Shown here piece after piece: positions 1 to 10,800 of a stretch of 64,000 nt of DNA. Numbering within the stretch: position 1 is the first letter of the stretch; each line of letters starts with the position of its first letter. The notes beneath the pieces are model-generated. The model was not told the origin of the DNA and searched no databases. It saw only the letters and a list, made by a program, of their open reading frames with translations. A program made the position numbers and the translations under genes. The stretch is from assembly GCF_025642115.1 (NCBI RefSeq), contig NZ_CP106753.1, forward strand, positions 124,001-188,000, read 5' to 3'. This DNA comes from Chitiniphilus purpureus. Its GTDB lineage: Bacteria; Pseudomonadota; Gammaproteobacteria; Burkholderiales; Chitinibacteraceae.

Positions 1-3000
1 GTCGTTAAGCAGTTGTTCCATTGCCGCCAGCCGCTCGCGGCGGGTGTCGCCGGTGCCGGTAGCAGGCAGTTGCCCGGCCAGCGCCGCGAGCGTGGGCTGC
101 TCGAAGAAGGCGCGTACCGGCAGCGCATGGCCGTGCCGTTCCGCCCACAGCGCCGCCACCCGTACCGCGGCAAGCGAATGCCCGCCCAGCTCGAAGAAGT
201 GGTCGTACCGGCCCACCCGCTCCAGTCCCAGCACCTCCGCCCAGATCCCGGCCAGCAACACCTCCACCTCGCCCTGCGGCGCCGCGTAGTCCACCCGCGC
301 CACCCCCTGCGGCGCCGGCAGCGCCTTGCGGTCCACCTTGCCGTTCGCGTTCAGCGGCAGTGCCTCCAGCAGCGTGAGCGTCCCCGGCACCATGTAGTCC
401 GGCAGCACCGTTCCCAGCGCCGCCTTCAGCTGCGCCACGTCCAGCCCCGCCGGGCACACATACGCCGCCAGCCCAGGCCCCCCCGGGCCCTCACGCGCCA
501 CCACCACCGCCTCGCGCACCCCCGGCTGCGCCAGCAGCTGTGCCTCCACCTCCCCCAGCTCGATCCGCAGCCCGCGGATCTTCACCTGATGGTCGATCCG
601 CCCCAGGTATTCCAACTGGCCTTCGCTGTTCCAGCGCACCAGATCCCCGGTGCGATAGAGCCGCCCGCCGTTGCCGTCGAACGGGTCCGCCACGAAGCGC
701 GCCGCCGTCAGCCCCGCCCGGTTCAGGTAGCCCCGCCCCAGCCCGGCCCCGCCCAGGTACAGCTCACCTGCCGCCCCCTGCGGCGCCAGGTTCAGGTCCG
801 TATCGAGCACCCGCACCGTCACGTTGCCGATCGGCCGCCCAATCGGCACCGTAGGCCCGCCGTCGCGCCGGCACTGCCAGTGCGTCACGTCGATCGCCGC
901 TTCGGTCGGGCCGTACAGGTTGTACAGCGCCGCCTGCGGCAGCCGCTCGAACACCGCCTGCTGTGCCTGCGGCGGCAGGGCCTCGCCGCTGCAGATCACC
1001 CGCCGCACGCTGTCGCACCCCGCGCTGTCCCCGTGTGCGAGGAAGGCCTGCAGCATCGCCGGCACGAAGTGCAGCGTGCTCACCCCATGCTGCCGGATCA
1101 GCGCCGCCAGCCGCCCCGGGTCGCGGTGTTCCCCCGGCCCTGCCAGCAGCAGCCGTGCGCCCGTCGTCAGCGGCCACAGGAATTCCCACACCGACACGTC
1201 GAAGCCGAACGGGGTCTTCTGCAGTACCGTGTCGCCCGTATCCAGCCGATAGGCCGCCTGCATCCAGGCCAGCCGGTTGTACAGCGCGCCATGCCGGTTG
1301 GCCGCCCCCTTGGGGCGCCCGGTCGAGCCCGAGGTGTGGATCACGTACGCCAGGTGCTCCGCGTGCAGCGCCACCACCGGCTCGTATTCCGGCTCGCCGG
1401 CGAGGTCCAGCCCGTCCACCTCGAACACCGGCACCCCGGCCGGCGGCACCACCCGCCCGGCCAGCCCCGGGCCGGTCAGCAACAGCGCGATGCCGCTGTC
1501 GGCCGCCATGTAGGCCAGCCGCTCGGCCGGGTAGTCCGGGTCCAGCGGCACGTACGCCCCGCCGGCCTTCAGCACCGCCAGCAGGCTCACCACCAATGTC
1601 ACCGAGCGTTCCAGCGCGATGCCCACCCGGACTTCCGGGCCGACGCCCAGTGCGATCAGCCGGTGCGCCAGGCGGTTGGCGCGGGCGTTGAGTTCGCCGT
1701 AGCTCAGCGCCGTGTCGCCGAACAGCAGCGCCGTCGCCTGCGGCCGGGTCTGCGCCTGCTGCTCGAACAGCCGCTGCACCGGCAGCGGCGCGCCGTAGTC
1801 CTGCGCATTGCTGCCCCAGTGCCGCAGCGTCACCTGTTCGGCCTCGTCCAGCAGCGCCACCGCGCCCAGCGGCGTACCCGGACGACGGCACCATGCTTCG
1901 AGCAGCGCTACGTAATGTCCGGCCAGCCGCGCGATGGTGGCCGTGTCGAATACGTCGGCCGCGTAGCGGAAATTCGCCTGCAGCCGGCCGTGCCCGTCCT
2001 CCACGCTTTCCAGCATCAGTTCGAACTGGGCGGCCGGCGGGTCGATGTCCAGCCGCTCGACCGCGACCCCGGGCCAGGCAGCCGGCGCCGGCGCGTCACG
2101 GCGCAGGTGGTTGAACATCACCTGGAACAGCGGGTTGTGGGCCAGGCTGCGCTCGGGCTGCAACGCCTGCACCAGTTGTTCGAACGGCAGGTCCTGGCGC
2201 GCCTGGGCCTCGATCGCGGTGTCGCGGGTCTGCGCCAGCAGCGCCGCCAGCGTTGTCCGGGCGTCGACCTGCACCCGCAGCACCTGGGTGTTGACGAAGA
2301 AACCGACCACGCCCAGCACCTCGGCGCGGTTGCGGTTGGCCACCGGCACGCCGACGCGCAGGTCGCCCTGCCCGGTATGGCGGAACAACAGCGCCTGGAA
2401 CGCCGCCAACAGCGCCATGAACAACGTGGCGCCGTGCTGCTGCGCCTGCTGCCGGACCCTGGCCGCAAGTGCCTCGTCGAGCACGACGACATGGCAGGCG
2501 CCGGCGCGGGCCCCGGTCGGTGCCCGTGGCCGGTCCCCCTGCAGCGCCAGCACCGGCTGTTCGCCGCCCAGTTGCGCGCGCCACCAGGCGAGCTGGCGCT
2601 CGCCTTCGGCCCCCTGCAGCCACTGCCGCTGCCACACGGCGTAATCGGCGTACTGGATCGGCAGCGCGGGCAGGGTCGGCGCCGCGCCGTCGAGCGCCGC
2701 CCGGTAGCCTGCGGCCAGCTCGTCCAGGATCAGCCCGGTCGAGTGCGCGTCCGAGATGATGTGGTGCATGACCACCAGCAGCCGGTGCTCATCGGTGCCG
2801 CAGCGCAACAGCAGCACGCGCAGCAGCGGGCCTTGCGCCAGATCGAACGGCGTGTCGCACAGCTGCGCCCACGCCTCGTGGATGCGCTGCTCGCGCGCAT
2901 CGGGCATGCAGCCCGCCAGGTCGATGCACGGCAGCGCGAGCTCCGACACCGGCCCGATCCATTGTTCCGGCTCACCGGCTGCGCCGGCGCGGAACACCGT

Positions 3001-3303
3001 GCGCAGCGCTTCGTGGCGCGCCAGCAACGCCTGCAGGCTGGCGTGCAGCGCCGCCACGTCGAGCCGGCCGGTGAGACGCAGGCCACCACCCAGGTGGTAG
3101 GCCGTGCCGGACGGGTCCAGCTGCCACAGGAACCACAGCCGTTGCTGGGCATACGACAACGGCGCGTGGTGTCGTTCGGCGCGACGTGGGATCGCATCAC
3201 GCGTCGGCGCATCGCTGGCGCCCGCCAGGCGCTGCTGCAGCCGGGCACGTTGTTCGGGGCTCAGCCGGGCGCGGCGTTCGGTAAGGTCGGGATGGTCGGA
3301 CAT
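1..3303 (-). CDS. NRPS module C-A-PCP, serine-type (partial, 3' end outside window)
   Basis: Third megasynthase of the lipopeptide locus. The frame is open from ATG 3303 to base 1 without a stop (1101 codons), so the protein continues to the left. Condensation domain is about residues 40-460 with HHIISDA starting at H180, where most C domains have HHxxxDG. Adenylation domain is about 480-970, with core [10 protein letters not shown] and specificity residues I align as D-V-W-H-I-S-L-I-D-K, a serine-type code. Carrier domain carries GGHSL with the phosphopantetheine serine near 1043. The start lies 7 bases after the PKS stop, so the genes are probably co-translated. It should condense the reduced polyketide intermediate with serine. 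More modules and the release domain must lie off the left edge. The A-domain DNA is a near copy of that at 8.0-9.7 kb. Confidence 0.93.
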   Translation of the reverse strand, partial: MSDHPDLTERRARLSPEQRARLQQRLAGASDAPTRDAIPRRAERHHAPLSYAQQRLWFLWQLDPSGTAYHLGGGLRLTGRLDVAALHASLQALLARHEALRTVFRAGAAGEPEQWIGPVSELALPCIDLAGCMPDAREQRIHEAWAQLCDTPFDLAQGPLLRVLLLRCGTDEHRLLVVMHHIISDAHSTGLILDELAAGYRAALDGAAPTLPALPIQYADYAVWQRQWLQGAEGERQLAWWRAQLGGEQPVLALQGDRPRAPTGARAGACHVVVLDEALAARVRQQAQQHGATLFMALLAAFQALLFRHTGQGDLRVGVPVANRNRAEVLGVVGFFVNTQVLRVQVDARTTLAALLAQTRDTAIEAQARQDLPFEQLVQALQPERSLAHNPLFQVMFNHLRRDAPAPAAWPGVAVERLDIDPPAAQFELMLESVEDGHGRLQANFRYAADVFDTATIARLAGHYVALLEAWCRRPGTPLGAVALLDEAEQVTLRHWGSNAQDYGAPLPVQRLFEQQAQTRPQATALLFGDTALSYGELNARANRLAHRLIALGVGPEVRVGIALERSVTLVVSLLAVLKAGGAYVPLDPDYPAERLAYMAADSGIALLLTGPGLAGRVVPPAGVPVFEVDGLDLAGEPEYEPVVALHAEHLAYVIHTSGSTGRPKGAANRHGALYNRLAWMQAAYRLDTGDTVLQKTPFGFDVSVWEFLWPLTTGARLLLAGPGEHRDPGRLAALIRQHGVSTLHFVPAMLQAFLAHGDSAGCDSVRRVICSGEALPPQAQQAVFERLPQAALYNLYGPTEAAIDVTHWQCRRDGGPTVPIGRPIGNVTVRVLDTDLNLAPQGAAGELYLGGAGLGRGYLNRAGLTAARFVADPFDGNGGRLYRTGDLVRWNSEGQLEYLGRIDHQVKIRGLRIELGEVEAQLLAQPGVREAVVVAREGPGGPGLAAYVCPAGLDVAQLKAALGTVLPDYMVPGTLTLLEALPLNANGKVDRKALPAPQGVARVDYAAPQGEVEVLLAGIWAEVLGLERVGRYDHFFELGGHSLAAVRVAALWAERHGHALPVRAFFEQPTLAALAGQLPATGTGDTRRERLAAMEQLLND
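172..1875. repeat. A-domain direct repeat, copy 1
   Basis: About 1.7 kb almost identical to 8026-9729 at a constant offset of 7854 bases, in the same orientation. It covers the end of the C-A linker, the whole adenylation domain and the start of the carrier domain of the third megasynthase. Only scattered differences were seen, for example around 690-760 and 1830-1870. Flanking C-domain sequence is related but clearly diverged, so this is a discrete converted or duplicated block. Confidence 0.93.
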
Positions 3304-3310
3304 GGGATTC

Positions 3311-6300
3311 TCAAAGGGTTGCGGGCGCGGGATCGGCAGGCGCGTCGGCGTTTTCGATCTCTTCGATCAGACGGGTTTCGACGAGCACCGCCAGCGCGGC
3401 GAGCGTCGGGGTGCGCAGGAAGGCGGCCGGGTGCAGCGTCACGCCGTAGGCATGGCCGACCTGGGCCAGCAGTTGGATCGCCAGCAGCGAATCGCCGCCC
3501 AGCTCGAACAGGTTGTCGTGCATGCCGATGGGATCGATGCCGAGAAACCCGGTCCACAGCGCGGCAAGATCCTGTTCCAGCCCCTCGGCCGGCATGGTGT
3601 AGGGCGTGGACAGCGTCGGACGGGCCCGGCGTGGACGCTCGGCCGGGCGGGTGGGCAGTGCCCGCGCCAGCAGCGCATCGGGACGCATCCGTTCGAGCTG
3701 CGTCTGCAGATCGATGCTGCTGATCACGGTGCGTGGCGCCAACGGTCCGCACACCACCTGCTCGAACAGCGCGGCGCCGCGCGCCGCGTCCAGCCCGGCG
3801 TCGTCCGGCAAGGTCTGCCCGGCAGCCATGCCGATGCCACGCCAGGTATCCCAGTCGACCGAGAACACCGCCGGTCCGCCTTGCCGGGCCGCGTGGGCGG
3901 CATAGGCATCCTGGAAGGCGTTGGCGGCGCAATAGTCGATCTGGCCGAACCCGCCGGCGAGCGCGGTCAGCGATGCGCACAGCAGCACGAAATCCGGCGG
4001 TTCGTGCTGCAGCGCGGCCAACAGCAGCTGTGTGCCGCGCAGCTTGGGGGCGAACACCGCGTCGACCGCCGCGCGGGACCGGTCCGCGATCATGCCGCCC
4101 CCGGGCACGCCGGCCGCGTGGATCACGCCATCGATCCTGCCGAAGCGTTGCCGCGCCTGCGCCAGCGCAGCCTGCAGCGCAGCGGCATCGGCCACGTCCG
4201 CCGCCAGTGCCAGCACCTGCGCCCCGCTGGCCGCGAGCGCATCGAGCGCCGGCTGCGCCTTGGCCGGCGTGCGGGCCAGCAGCACCAGCCGCGCCTGCCA
4301 GCGTCCGGCCAGTTGCCGGGCCAGCGCCAGGCCGATGCCGCCCAGCCCGCCGGTGATCAGATAGGTGCCGCCTTGCCGCAGCCGCGGCGTTGCGGGCACA
4401 TCGCGCGGTGCCGGCCGGTACTCGGGCAGCCAGCGGTGCAGGCCGCGATAGGCGACCAGCGGCGGGCCGTCCGGGCAGTCGGTTTCAGCGGCGAGGCAGG
4501 CGGCGAGCCGGGCTTCGAGCACACTGCCGACTGGCGGCGGCACCACGTCGATCAACCGGCAGCCCAGCCCGGGCAGCTCCTGCGGTATCACCTTGCATGG
4601 GCCGTGCAGGGTCGCCAGGCACGGATACAGCGACTCGTCGCCGGTCACATCCTCCAACCCCTGGGCGATCACGGTGAGCGTAGCCCGGAGCGGATCAGCA
4701 CCGTGCGCCACGGCCTGCGCCAACGCCAGCAGGCTGAAGAAGCCGTGTTCCAGCTGCGCCGCCTCGTCCAGCTGCGGCGCATCCAGCGTCCACAGGTGGA
4801 CGAGGCGGGCCGGGGCACCGTATTGCGCGGTGACGGCGCGCAGCAGGGCGTCGTAATCCGCGCGTTCGCCGGGCCGCAGCTGGTAGCGGTCCGCAGCCAG
4901 CGCGGCATAGTGCCCGCCCGGCACCACCCGGATCACCTGCCGGCCCAGCCCGCCCAGTTGCTCGGCAAGCCGTTCGGCCAGCGGCTGCGTGCCGGCGAAC
5001 AGCAGCACCGGCGTGGCACCCGATGCGGCAGCGGGCGCGGCATCGATGCGCCGGTAGCCCGGCAGGTAGCGGCCGTCGTGCGCGGCGGCAGCGAAGGCGG
5101 TTGCCATGGGCACCGCAGGCACTGCGGCGGTCGGCGGATCGATCCAGTAGCGCTGCCGTTCGAACGGATACGTGGGCAGCGGCACGCGGCGGCGCGGCGT
5201 CCCCGGGGCGGTCACCGCCGCTGTGTCCAGGTCGATGCCGGCCACCCACAGTTGCGCGAGGCAATCCGCCGGCTGCGCGGCGTTCCGATCTCGGCGCTGC
5301 GGATGGCACTGGGACGCCAGGATGGGTCGGCCGGCAGCGGCGGGATGGCGACGCGCCAGCGTGCTCAGGGTCTCGCCCGGCCCGACCTCCAGCAGGATGC
5401 GATCGGCCCGCGCCAGCAGCGTGCCGAGCCCGTCGGCAAAGCGCACCGTGCCGCGCGCGTGGCGCATCCAGTAGTCGGGGCTGCAGGCTTCCTCCGCGGT
5501 GATCCAGCGGCCGCTGAGGTTGGAGACGAACGGAAGCTGCGGTGCCGAGAAGGCGACCCGGGACAACACGGTCCCGAACTCGCCCAGCAAGGGTTCGATC
5601 GATGCGGAATGGAACGCATGCGACACCTGCAGGCGCCGCACCGCGACGCCGCGCGCGGCCAGCGCCTGTCCGGCCGCCGCGATCGCGTCTTCCGGGCCGG
5701 ACAATACGCACAGGTCCGCCGCGTTGACGGCGGCCAGATCGCAACCGGCCTGCAGCCAGGGTGCCAGCTGTGCCTCTGGCAGAGCGACGGCCAGCATCGC
5801 GCCGGGCGGCATCGCCTGCAGCAGCCGGCCGCGTGCGGCCACCAGCGTCAACGCGCCCTCCAGCCCGAACACGCCGGCCACGCAGGCCGCCACATATTCG
5901 CCGATGCTGTGGCCCAGCATGGCATCCGGCCGCACGCCCCAGCTCAGCCACAACTGGGCGAGCGCATACTCGACCACGAACAGCGCCGGCTGGGTGAGCG
6001 CGGTCTGCGCCAGCCGGACGGCCGCTTCGGCCTCGTCTGCGGCATCGGTCAGCAGCAGCGTGCGCAGGTCGATGCCCAGCTGCGGCAGCAGCAGCGTGCT
6101 GCACCGGTCCACCGTGTCGCGGAACACCGCCTCGCTGCGATAGAGCGCCGCCCCCATCGCCGCGTGCTGCGCGCCCTGACCGGGGAACAGGAAGGCCACC
6201 GCCGGTGCGGCGGACAGCGCCGACCCGGCGTGGAAACCCGGCCCGTCCTGCGCACGCAGCGCCTGGATCAACGCCGCACACCCGTCGCCCACCGCCGCTG

Positions 6301-7813
6301 CACGCCCGGCGAAGCGCCGGCGCCCGGCGCACAACGTGTGCGCCACATCGGCCAGCGGCAGCCCGGGATGCGCCTCCAGGTGGTCAGCCAGCCGGCGGCA
6401 GCTTTGCGCCAGCGCGTCGGCGCTGCGCGCCGACAGCAGCAGTACCCGGCAGCCGGCGTCATTCGGCGGCGGTGCTGACGGCGCTTCCTCGAGCACCACG
6501 TGCACATTGGTGCCGCCAAAACCGAACGAGCTGACCCCTGCGCGGCGCGGATGCGCGGTCTGCGGCCAGGGCCGGGTCGCCGCATTGACGTAGAACGGGC
6601 TGTCCGCGAGGTTCAGCTGCGGGTTGGGCTGCTCGAAATGCAGGCTGGCGGGCAGCGTGCGATGCTTGAGCGCCAGCACCGTCTTGATCAGGCCGGCCAC
6701 GCCGGCCGCCGCATCCAGATGGCCGATGTTGGTCTTGACCGAGCCGATGGCGCAGCAACCGCGTGCTGTGGTATCGGCGCGGAATGCCTGGGTCAACGCG
6801 GCGATCTCGATCGGATCGCCCAGCACCGTGCCGGTGCCGTGGGCTTCGATGTAGCCGATGGTGTCGGCGGTGACCCCGGCCACCAGTTGGGCGGTGCGGA
6901 TCACCCCCGCCTGCCCGGCCACGCCGGGCGCGGTGAAGCCCACCTTGTCCGCGCCGTCGTTGTTGGCGGCGCTGCCCTTGATCACCGCGTGCACGGTATC
7001 GCCGTCGCGCAGCGCGTCGTCGAGCCGTTTGAGCACGACGACGCCGGCGCCGCTGCCCAGCAGCGTGCCGGCGGCGCGGCTGTCGAAGGCGCGGCAATGG
7101 CCGTCGGGCGACAGGATGGCCCCCGCCTGATAGCGATAGCCGCCATTCTGCAGCAGGTTGAGCGAGACGCCCCCGGCCAGCGCCAGATCGCATTCGTGCC
7201 CCAGCAGCCCCTGGCAGGCGGTGTGCACCGCCGTCAGCGAGGTCGAGCAGGCGGTCTGGACCGTCACTGCCGGCCCTTTCAGGTTGAGCTTGTAGGCGAC
7301 CCGGGTGCACAGCGCATCGGCCATGTTGCCGCCCAAGAGGCCCAGCAGTTCGGCGATGTTGCCGCCGTCGGCCAGTGTGCAGTGCGGCAGCAGGTGCCGG
7401 ATCAGATACAGGCTGGCGCCGCTGCCGCCATAGACCCCGGTACGGGTGGGACAGCGTCCGGCGTCATAGCCGGCATGCTCCAGCGCCGCCCAGGCGCACT
7501 CCAGGAACAGGCGCTGCTGCGGGTCCAGGTGCTCGGCGTCGCGCGGGGTGTAGCCGAAGAAGCCGGCGTCGAACTGGTCGATGCCGTCCAGCGGCATGCC
7601 GGCCTTCACGTAGTCGGGATCGTCCAGCAGCGCCTGCGGCACGCCCCGCTCGCGCAGTTGCGCGTCGCTGTAGGTCACCACCGATTCCACGCCATCGCGC
7701 AGGTTGCGCCAGAAGGCGTCGATGTCGGCGGCGCCGGGAAAGCGGCCGGCCATGCCGACGATGGCGATCTCAAGGCCGTTGGCCTCATCGCCCGGATGCG
7801 GTTGCTGCATCAT
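3311..7813 (-). CDS. Type I polyketide synthase module KS-AT-KR-ACP
   Basis: A 1500-residue single-module PKS that inserts one C2 unit into the growing lipopeptide. KS (about 15-440) has ACSTS with the nucleophile near C189, plus EAHGTGT and KTNIGH histidines. AT (about 530-830) has GHSIGEY with serine near 636 and HAFH, the pattern usual for malonyl-CoA. KR (about 1040-1220) has TGGLGGIG for NADPH and retains Ser and Tyr catalytic positions. The ACP ends the protein with GGDSL, serine near 1442. No DH, ER or TE is seen, so the beta-keto group should stop at the hydroxyl. Start chosen at ATG 7813 because it overlaps the upstream stop as ATGA; an alternative-start extension upstream is arginine/alanine-rich and unconserved in look. 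If serine is the preceding residue, the unit formed would be 4-amino-3,5-dihydroxypentanoate (inference). Confidence 0.95.
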   Translation of the reverse strand: MMQQPHPGDEANGLEIAIVGMAGRFPGAADIDAFWRNLRDGVESVVTYSDAQLRERGVPQALLDDPDYVKAGMPLDGIDQFDAGFFGYTPRDAEHLDPQQRLFLECAWAALEHAGYDAGRCPTRTGVYGGSGASLYLIRHLLPHCTLADGGNIAELLGLLGGNMADALCTRVAYKLNLKGPAVTVQTACSTSLTAVHTACQGLLGHECDLALAGGVSLNLLQNGGYRYQAGAILSPDGHCRAFDSRAAGTLLGSGAGVVVLKRLDDALRDGDTVHAVIKGSAANNDGADKVGFTAPGVAGQAGVIRTAQLVAGVTADTIGYIEAHGTGTVLGDPIEIAALTQAFRADTTARGCCAIGSVKTNIGHLDAAAGVAGLIKTVLALKHRTLPASLHFEQPNPQLNLADSPFYVNAATRPWPQTAHPRRAGVSSFGFGGTNVHVVLEEAPSAPPPNDAGCRVLLLSARSADALAQSCRRLADHLEAHPGLPLADVAHTLCAGRRRFAGRAAAVGDGCAALIQALRAQDGPGFHAGSALSAAPAVAFLFPGQGAQHAAMGAALYRSEAVFRDTVDRCSTLLLPQLGIDLRTLLLTDAADEAEAAVRLAQTALTQPALFVVEYALAQLWLSWGVRPDAMLGHSIGEYVAACVAGVFGLEGALTLVAARGRLLQAMPPGAMLAVALPEAQLAPWLQAGCDLAAVNAADLCVLSGPEDAIAAAGQALAARGVAVRRLQVSHAFHSASIEPLLGEFGTVLSRVAFSAPQLPFVSNLSGRWITAEEACSPDYWMRHARGTVRFADGLGTLLARADRILLEVGPGETLSTLARRHPAAAGRPILASQCHPQRRDRNAAQPADCLAQLWVAGIDLDTAAVTAPGTPRRRVPLPTYPFERQRYWIDPPTAAVPAVPMATAFAAAAHDGRYLPGYRRIDAAPAAASGATPVLLFAGTQPLAERLAEQLGGLGRQVIRVVPGGHYAALAADRYQLRPGERADYDALLRAVTAQYGAPARLVHLWTLDAPQLDEAAQLEHGFFSLLALAQAVAHGADPLRATLTVIAQGLEDVTGDESLYPCLATLHGPCKVIPQELPGLGCRLIDVVPPPVGSVLEARLAACLAAETDCPDGPPLVAYRGLHRWLPEYRPAPRDVPATPRLRQGGTYLITGGLGGIGLALARQLAGRWQARLVLLARTPAKAQPALDALAASGAQVLALAADVADAAALQAALAQARQRFGRIDGVIHAAGVPGGGMIADRSRAAVDAVFAPKLRGTQLLLAALQHEPPDFVLLCASLTALAGGFGQIDYCAANAFQDAYAAHAARQGGPAVFSVDWDTWRGIGMAAGQTLPDDAGLDAARGAALFEQVVCGPLAPRTVISSIDLQTQLERMRPDALLARALPTRPAERPRRARPTLSTPYTMPAEGLEQDLAALWTGFLGIDPIGMHDNLFELGGDSLLAIQLLAQVGHAYGVTLHPAAFLRTPTLAALAVLVETRLIEEIENADAPADPAPATL

Positions 7814-10800
7814 TCGGCCCTCTCTTCGGCGCGTCGACGCAACGCGGCACGCCGGCGCTGCGCATGCGCCGCGTCGTGCCCGGTGGACGGGTCCGGCCCG
7901 GCAGCGGGGATCCCCGAACCGATCCAGCTTGCCAGCGCCGCCACGCTCGGGTACTTGAACAGGTCCACCAGCGCGATGCCGCGCTGCAGCCGCGCCTGCA
8001 ACAGCTGATGTACGCGGATCAGGTGCAGCGAATGCCCGCCCAGCTCGAAGAAGTGGTCGTGCCGGCCCACCCGCTCCAGCCCCAGCACCTCCGCCCAGAT
8101 CCCGGCCAGCAACACCTCCACCTCGCCCTGCGGCGCCGCGTAGTCCCCCCGCGCCACCCCCTGCGGCGCCGGCAGCGCCTTGCGGTCCACCTTGCCGTTC
8201 GCGTTCAGCGGCAGTGCCTCCAGCAGCGTGAGCGTCCCCGGCACCATGTAGTCCGGCAGCACCGTTCCCAGCGCCGCCTTCAGCTGCGCCACGTCCAGCC
8301 CCGCCGGGCACACATACGCCGCCAGCCCAGGCCCCCCCGGGCCCTCACGTGCCACCACCACCGCCTCGCGCACCCCCGGCTGCGCCAGCAGCTGTGCCTC
8401 CACCTCCCCCAGCTCGATCCGCAGCCCGCGGATCTTCACCTGATGGTCGATCCGCCCCAGGTATTCCAACTGGCCTTCGCTGTTCCAGCGCACCAGATCC
8501 CCGGTGCGATAGAGCCGCCCGCCGTTGCCGTCGAACGGGTCCGCCACAAAGCGCTCCGCCGTCAGCCCGGCCCGCCCCAGGTAGCCGCGGCCCAGCCCGG
8601 CCCCACCCAGGTACAGCTCACCTGCCGCCCCCTGCGGCGCCAGGTTCAGGTCCGTATCGAGCACCCGCACCGTCACGTTGCCGATCGGCCGCCCAATCGG
8701 CACCGTAGGCCCGCCGTCGCGCCGGCACTGCCAGTGCGTCACGTCGATCGCCGCTTCGGTCGGGCCGTACAGGTTGTACAGCGCCGCCTGCGGCAGCCGC
8801 TCGAACACCGCCTGCTGTGCCTGCGGCGGCAGGGCCTCGCCGCTGCAGATCACCCGCCGCACGCTGTCGCACCCCGCGCTGTCCCCGTGTGCGAGGAAGG
8901 CCTGCAGCATCGCCGGCACGAAGTGCAGCGTGCTCACCCCATGCTGCCGGATCAGCGCCGCCAGCCGCCCCGGGTCGCGGTGTTCCCCCGGCCCTGCCAG
9001 CAGCAGCCGTGCGCCCGTCGTCAGCGGCCACAGGAATTCCCACACCGACACGTCGAAGCCGAACGGGGTCTTCTGCAGTACCGTGTCGCCCGTATCCAGC
9101 CGATAGGCCGCCTGCATCCAGGCCAGCCGGTTGTACAGCGCGCCATGCCGGTTGGCCGCCCCCTTGGGGCGCCCGGTCGAGCCCGAGGTGTGGATCACGT
9201 ACGCCAGGTGCTCCGCGTGCAGCGCCACCACCGGCTCGTATTCCGGCTCGCCGGCGAGGTCCAGCCCGTCCACCTCGAACACCGGCACCCCGGCCGGCGG
9301 CACCACCCGCCCGGCCAGCCCCGGGCCGGTCAGCAACAGCGCGATGCCGCTGTCGGCCGCCATGTAGGCCAGCCGCTCGGCCGGGTAGTCCGGGTCCAGC
9401 GGCACGTACGCCCCGCCGGCCTTCAGCACCGCCAGCAGGCTCACCACCAATGTCACCGAGCGTTCCAGCGCGATGCCCACCCGGACTTCCGGGCCGACGC
9501 CCAGTGCGATCAGCCGGTGCGCCAGGCGGTTGGCGCGGGCGTTGAGTTCGCCGTAGCTGAGCGTCGTGTCGCCGAACAGCAGCGCCGTCGCCTGCGGCCG
9601 GGTCTGCGCCTGCTGCTCGAACAGCCGCTGCACCGGCAGCGGTGCGCCGTAGTCCTGCGCATTGCTGCCCCAGTGCCGCAGCGTCGCCTGCTCCGCCTCA
9701 TCCAGCAGCGCCACCGCGCCCAGCGGCTGCGCGGTGTCCTCCACCAGCGCCTGCAGCACACGCAGGTAGTGTCGGCCCAGCCGTGCCATCGTCGATGCGG
9801 CGAACAGTTCCTGCGCATAGACCAGGCGGATCGAGACGCTGCCGTCGCTGCGCTCGCACACCTGCATCGTCAGCTCGAACTGCGCCGACGGCTCGGGCAG
9901 CGGGTATTCGGCAACCGCCAGTCCCGGCAGCCGGTCCAGCGCGCCGTAGTCATGCCGCAGGTAGTTGAACATCACCTGGAACAGCGGGTTGTGGGCCAGG
10001 CTGCGCTCGGGCTGCAGCGCCTCGACCAGCACTTCGAACGGCAGGTCCTGGTGCGCCTGCGCGCCCAGCGCGACGCGGCGGGTGTCGTCCAGCGCCTGCG
10101 CAAGCGAAGTGCGCCCGTCCAGCACGGCACGCAGCACCTGGGTGTTGACGAAGCAGCCGAGCACGCCTTCGGTATCCATCTGATGGCGATTGGCCACCGG
10201 CACGCCGACACGGATGTCGGCCTGTCCGGTATGGCGGTGCAGCAGCACCTGGTAGCCGGTCAGCAACACCATGAAGAGGGTGGCGCGCTGCGCGGCGGCC
10301 ACCTGACGCAGCCCGGCCAGCAGGTCGGCCGGCAGCTCAAGCGCATGATGGGCCGCGCGATAGCCGGCCTCAGCCCGACGCGGCGCATCGGTGGGCAGCG
10401 TCAGCACCGGCTGCTCGTCACCCAGCTGCGCCCGCCACCACGCCAGCTGCCGGTCGCGCTCGCCGGCGGCCAGCCGCTCACGCTGCCACGCCGCGTAGTC
10501 GAGGTACTGGACCGGCAAGGGCGCCAGCGGCACGGCCGGCGCACCGGCCAGCCGGGCCAGGTAGCAGGTGGCCAGCTCGTCGATCAGCACCTGGATCGAG
10601 ACGCCGTCCGACACGATGTGGTGCGCCACCACGATGAGCACCTGTTCCGCATCGGCAAGCCGGGCCAGTTCGACGCGCCACAACGGTCCATGCGCCAGGT
10701 CGAACGGCTGCGCATGGCAGCGTGCCGCCTGCTGCGCCAGTTGCGCCTCGCGCTCGGCCGGCGTGAGGCTGCGTAGATCGGTATGCACCAGCTGCGGCGC

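Noticed and set aside
13..3723. 1236-codon open frame on the plus strand
   Set aside because: Antisense to the C-A-PCP gene. Arginine/glutamine/histidine-rich composition without domains; a GC-skew shadow.
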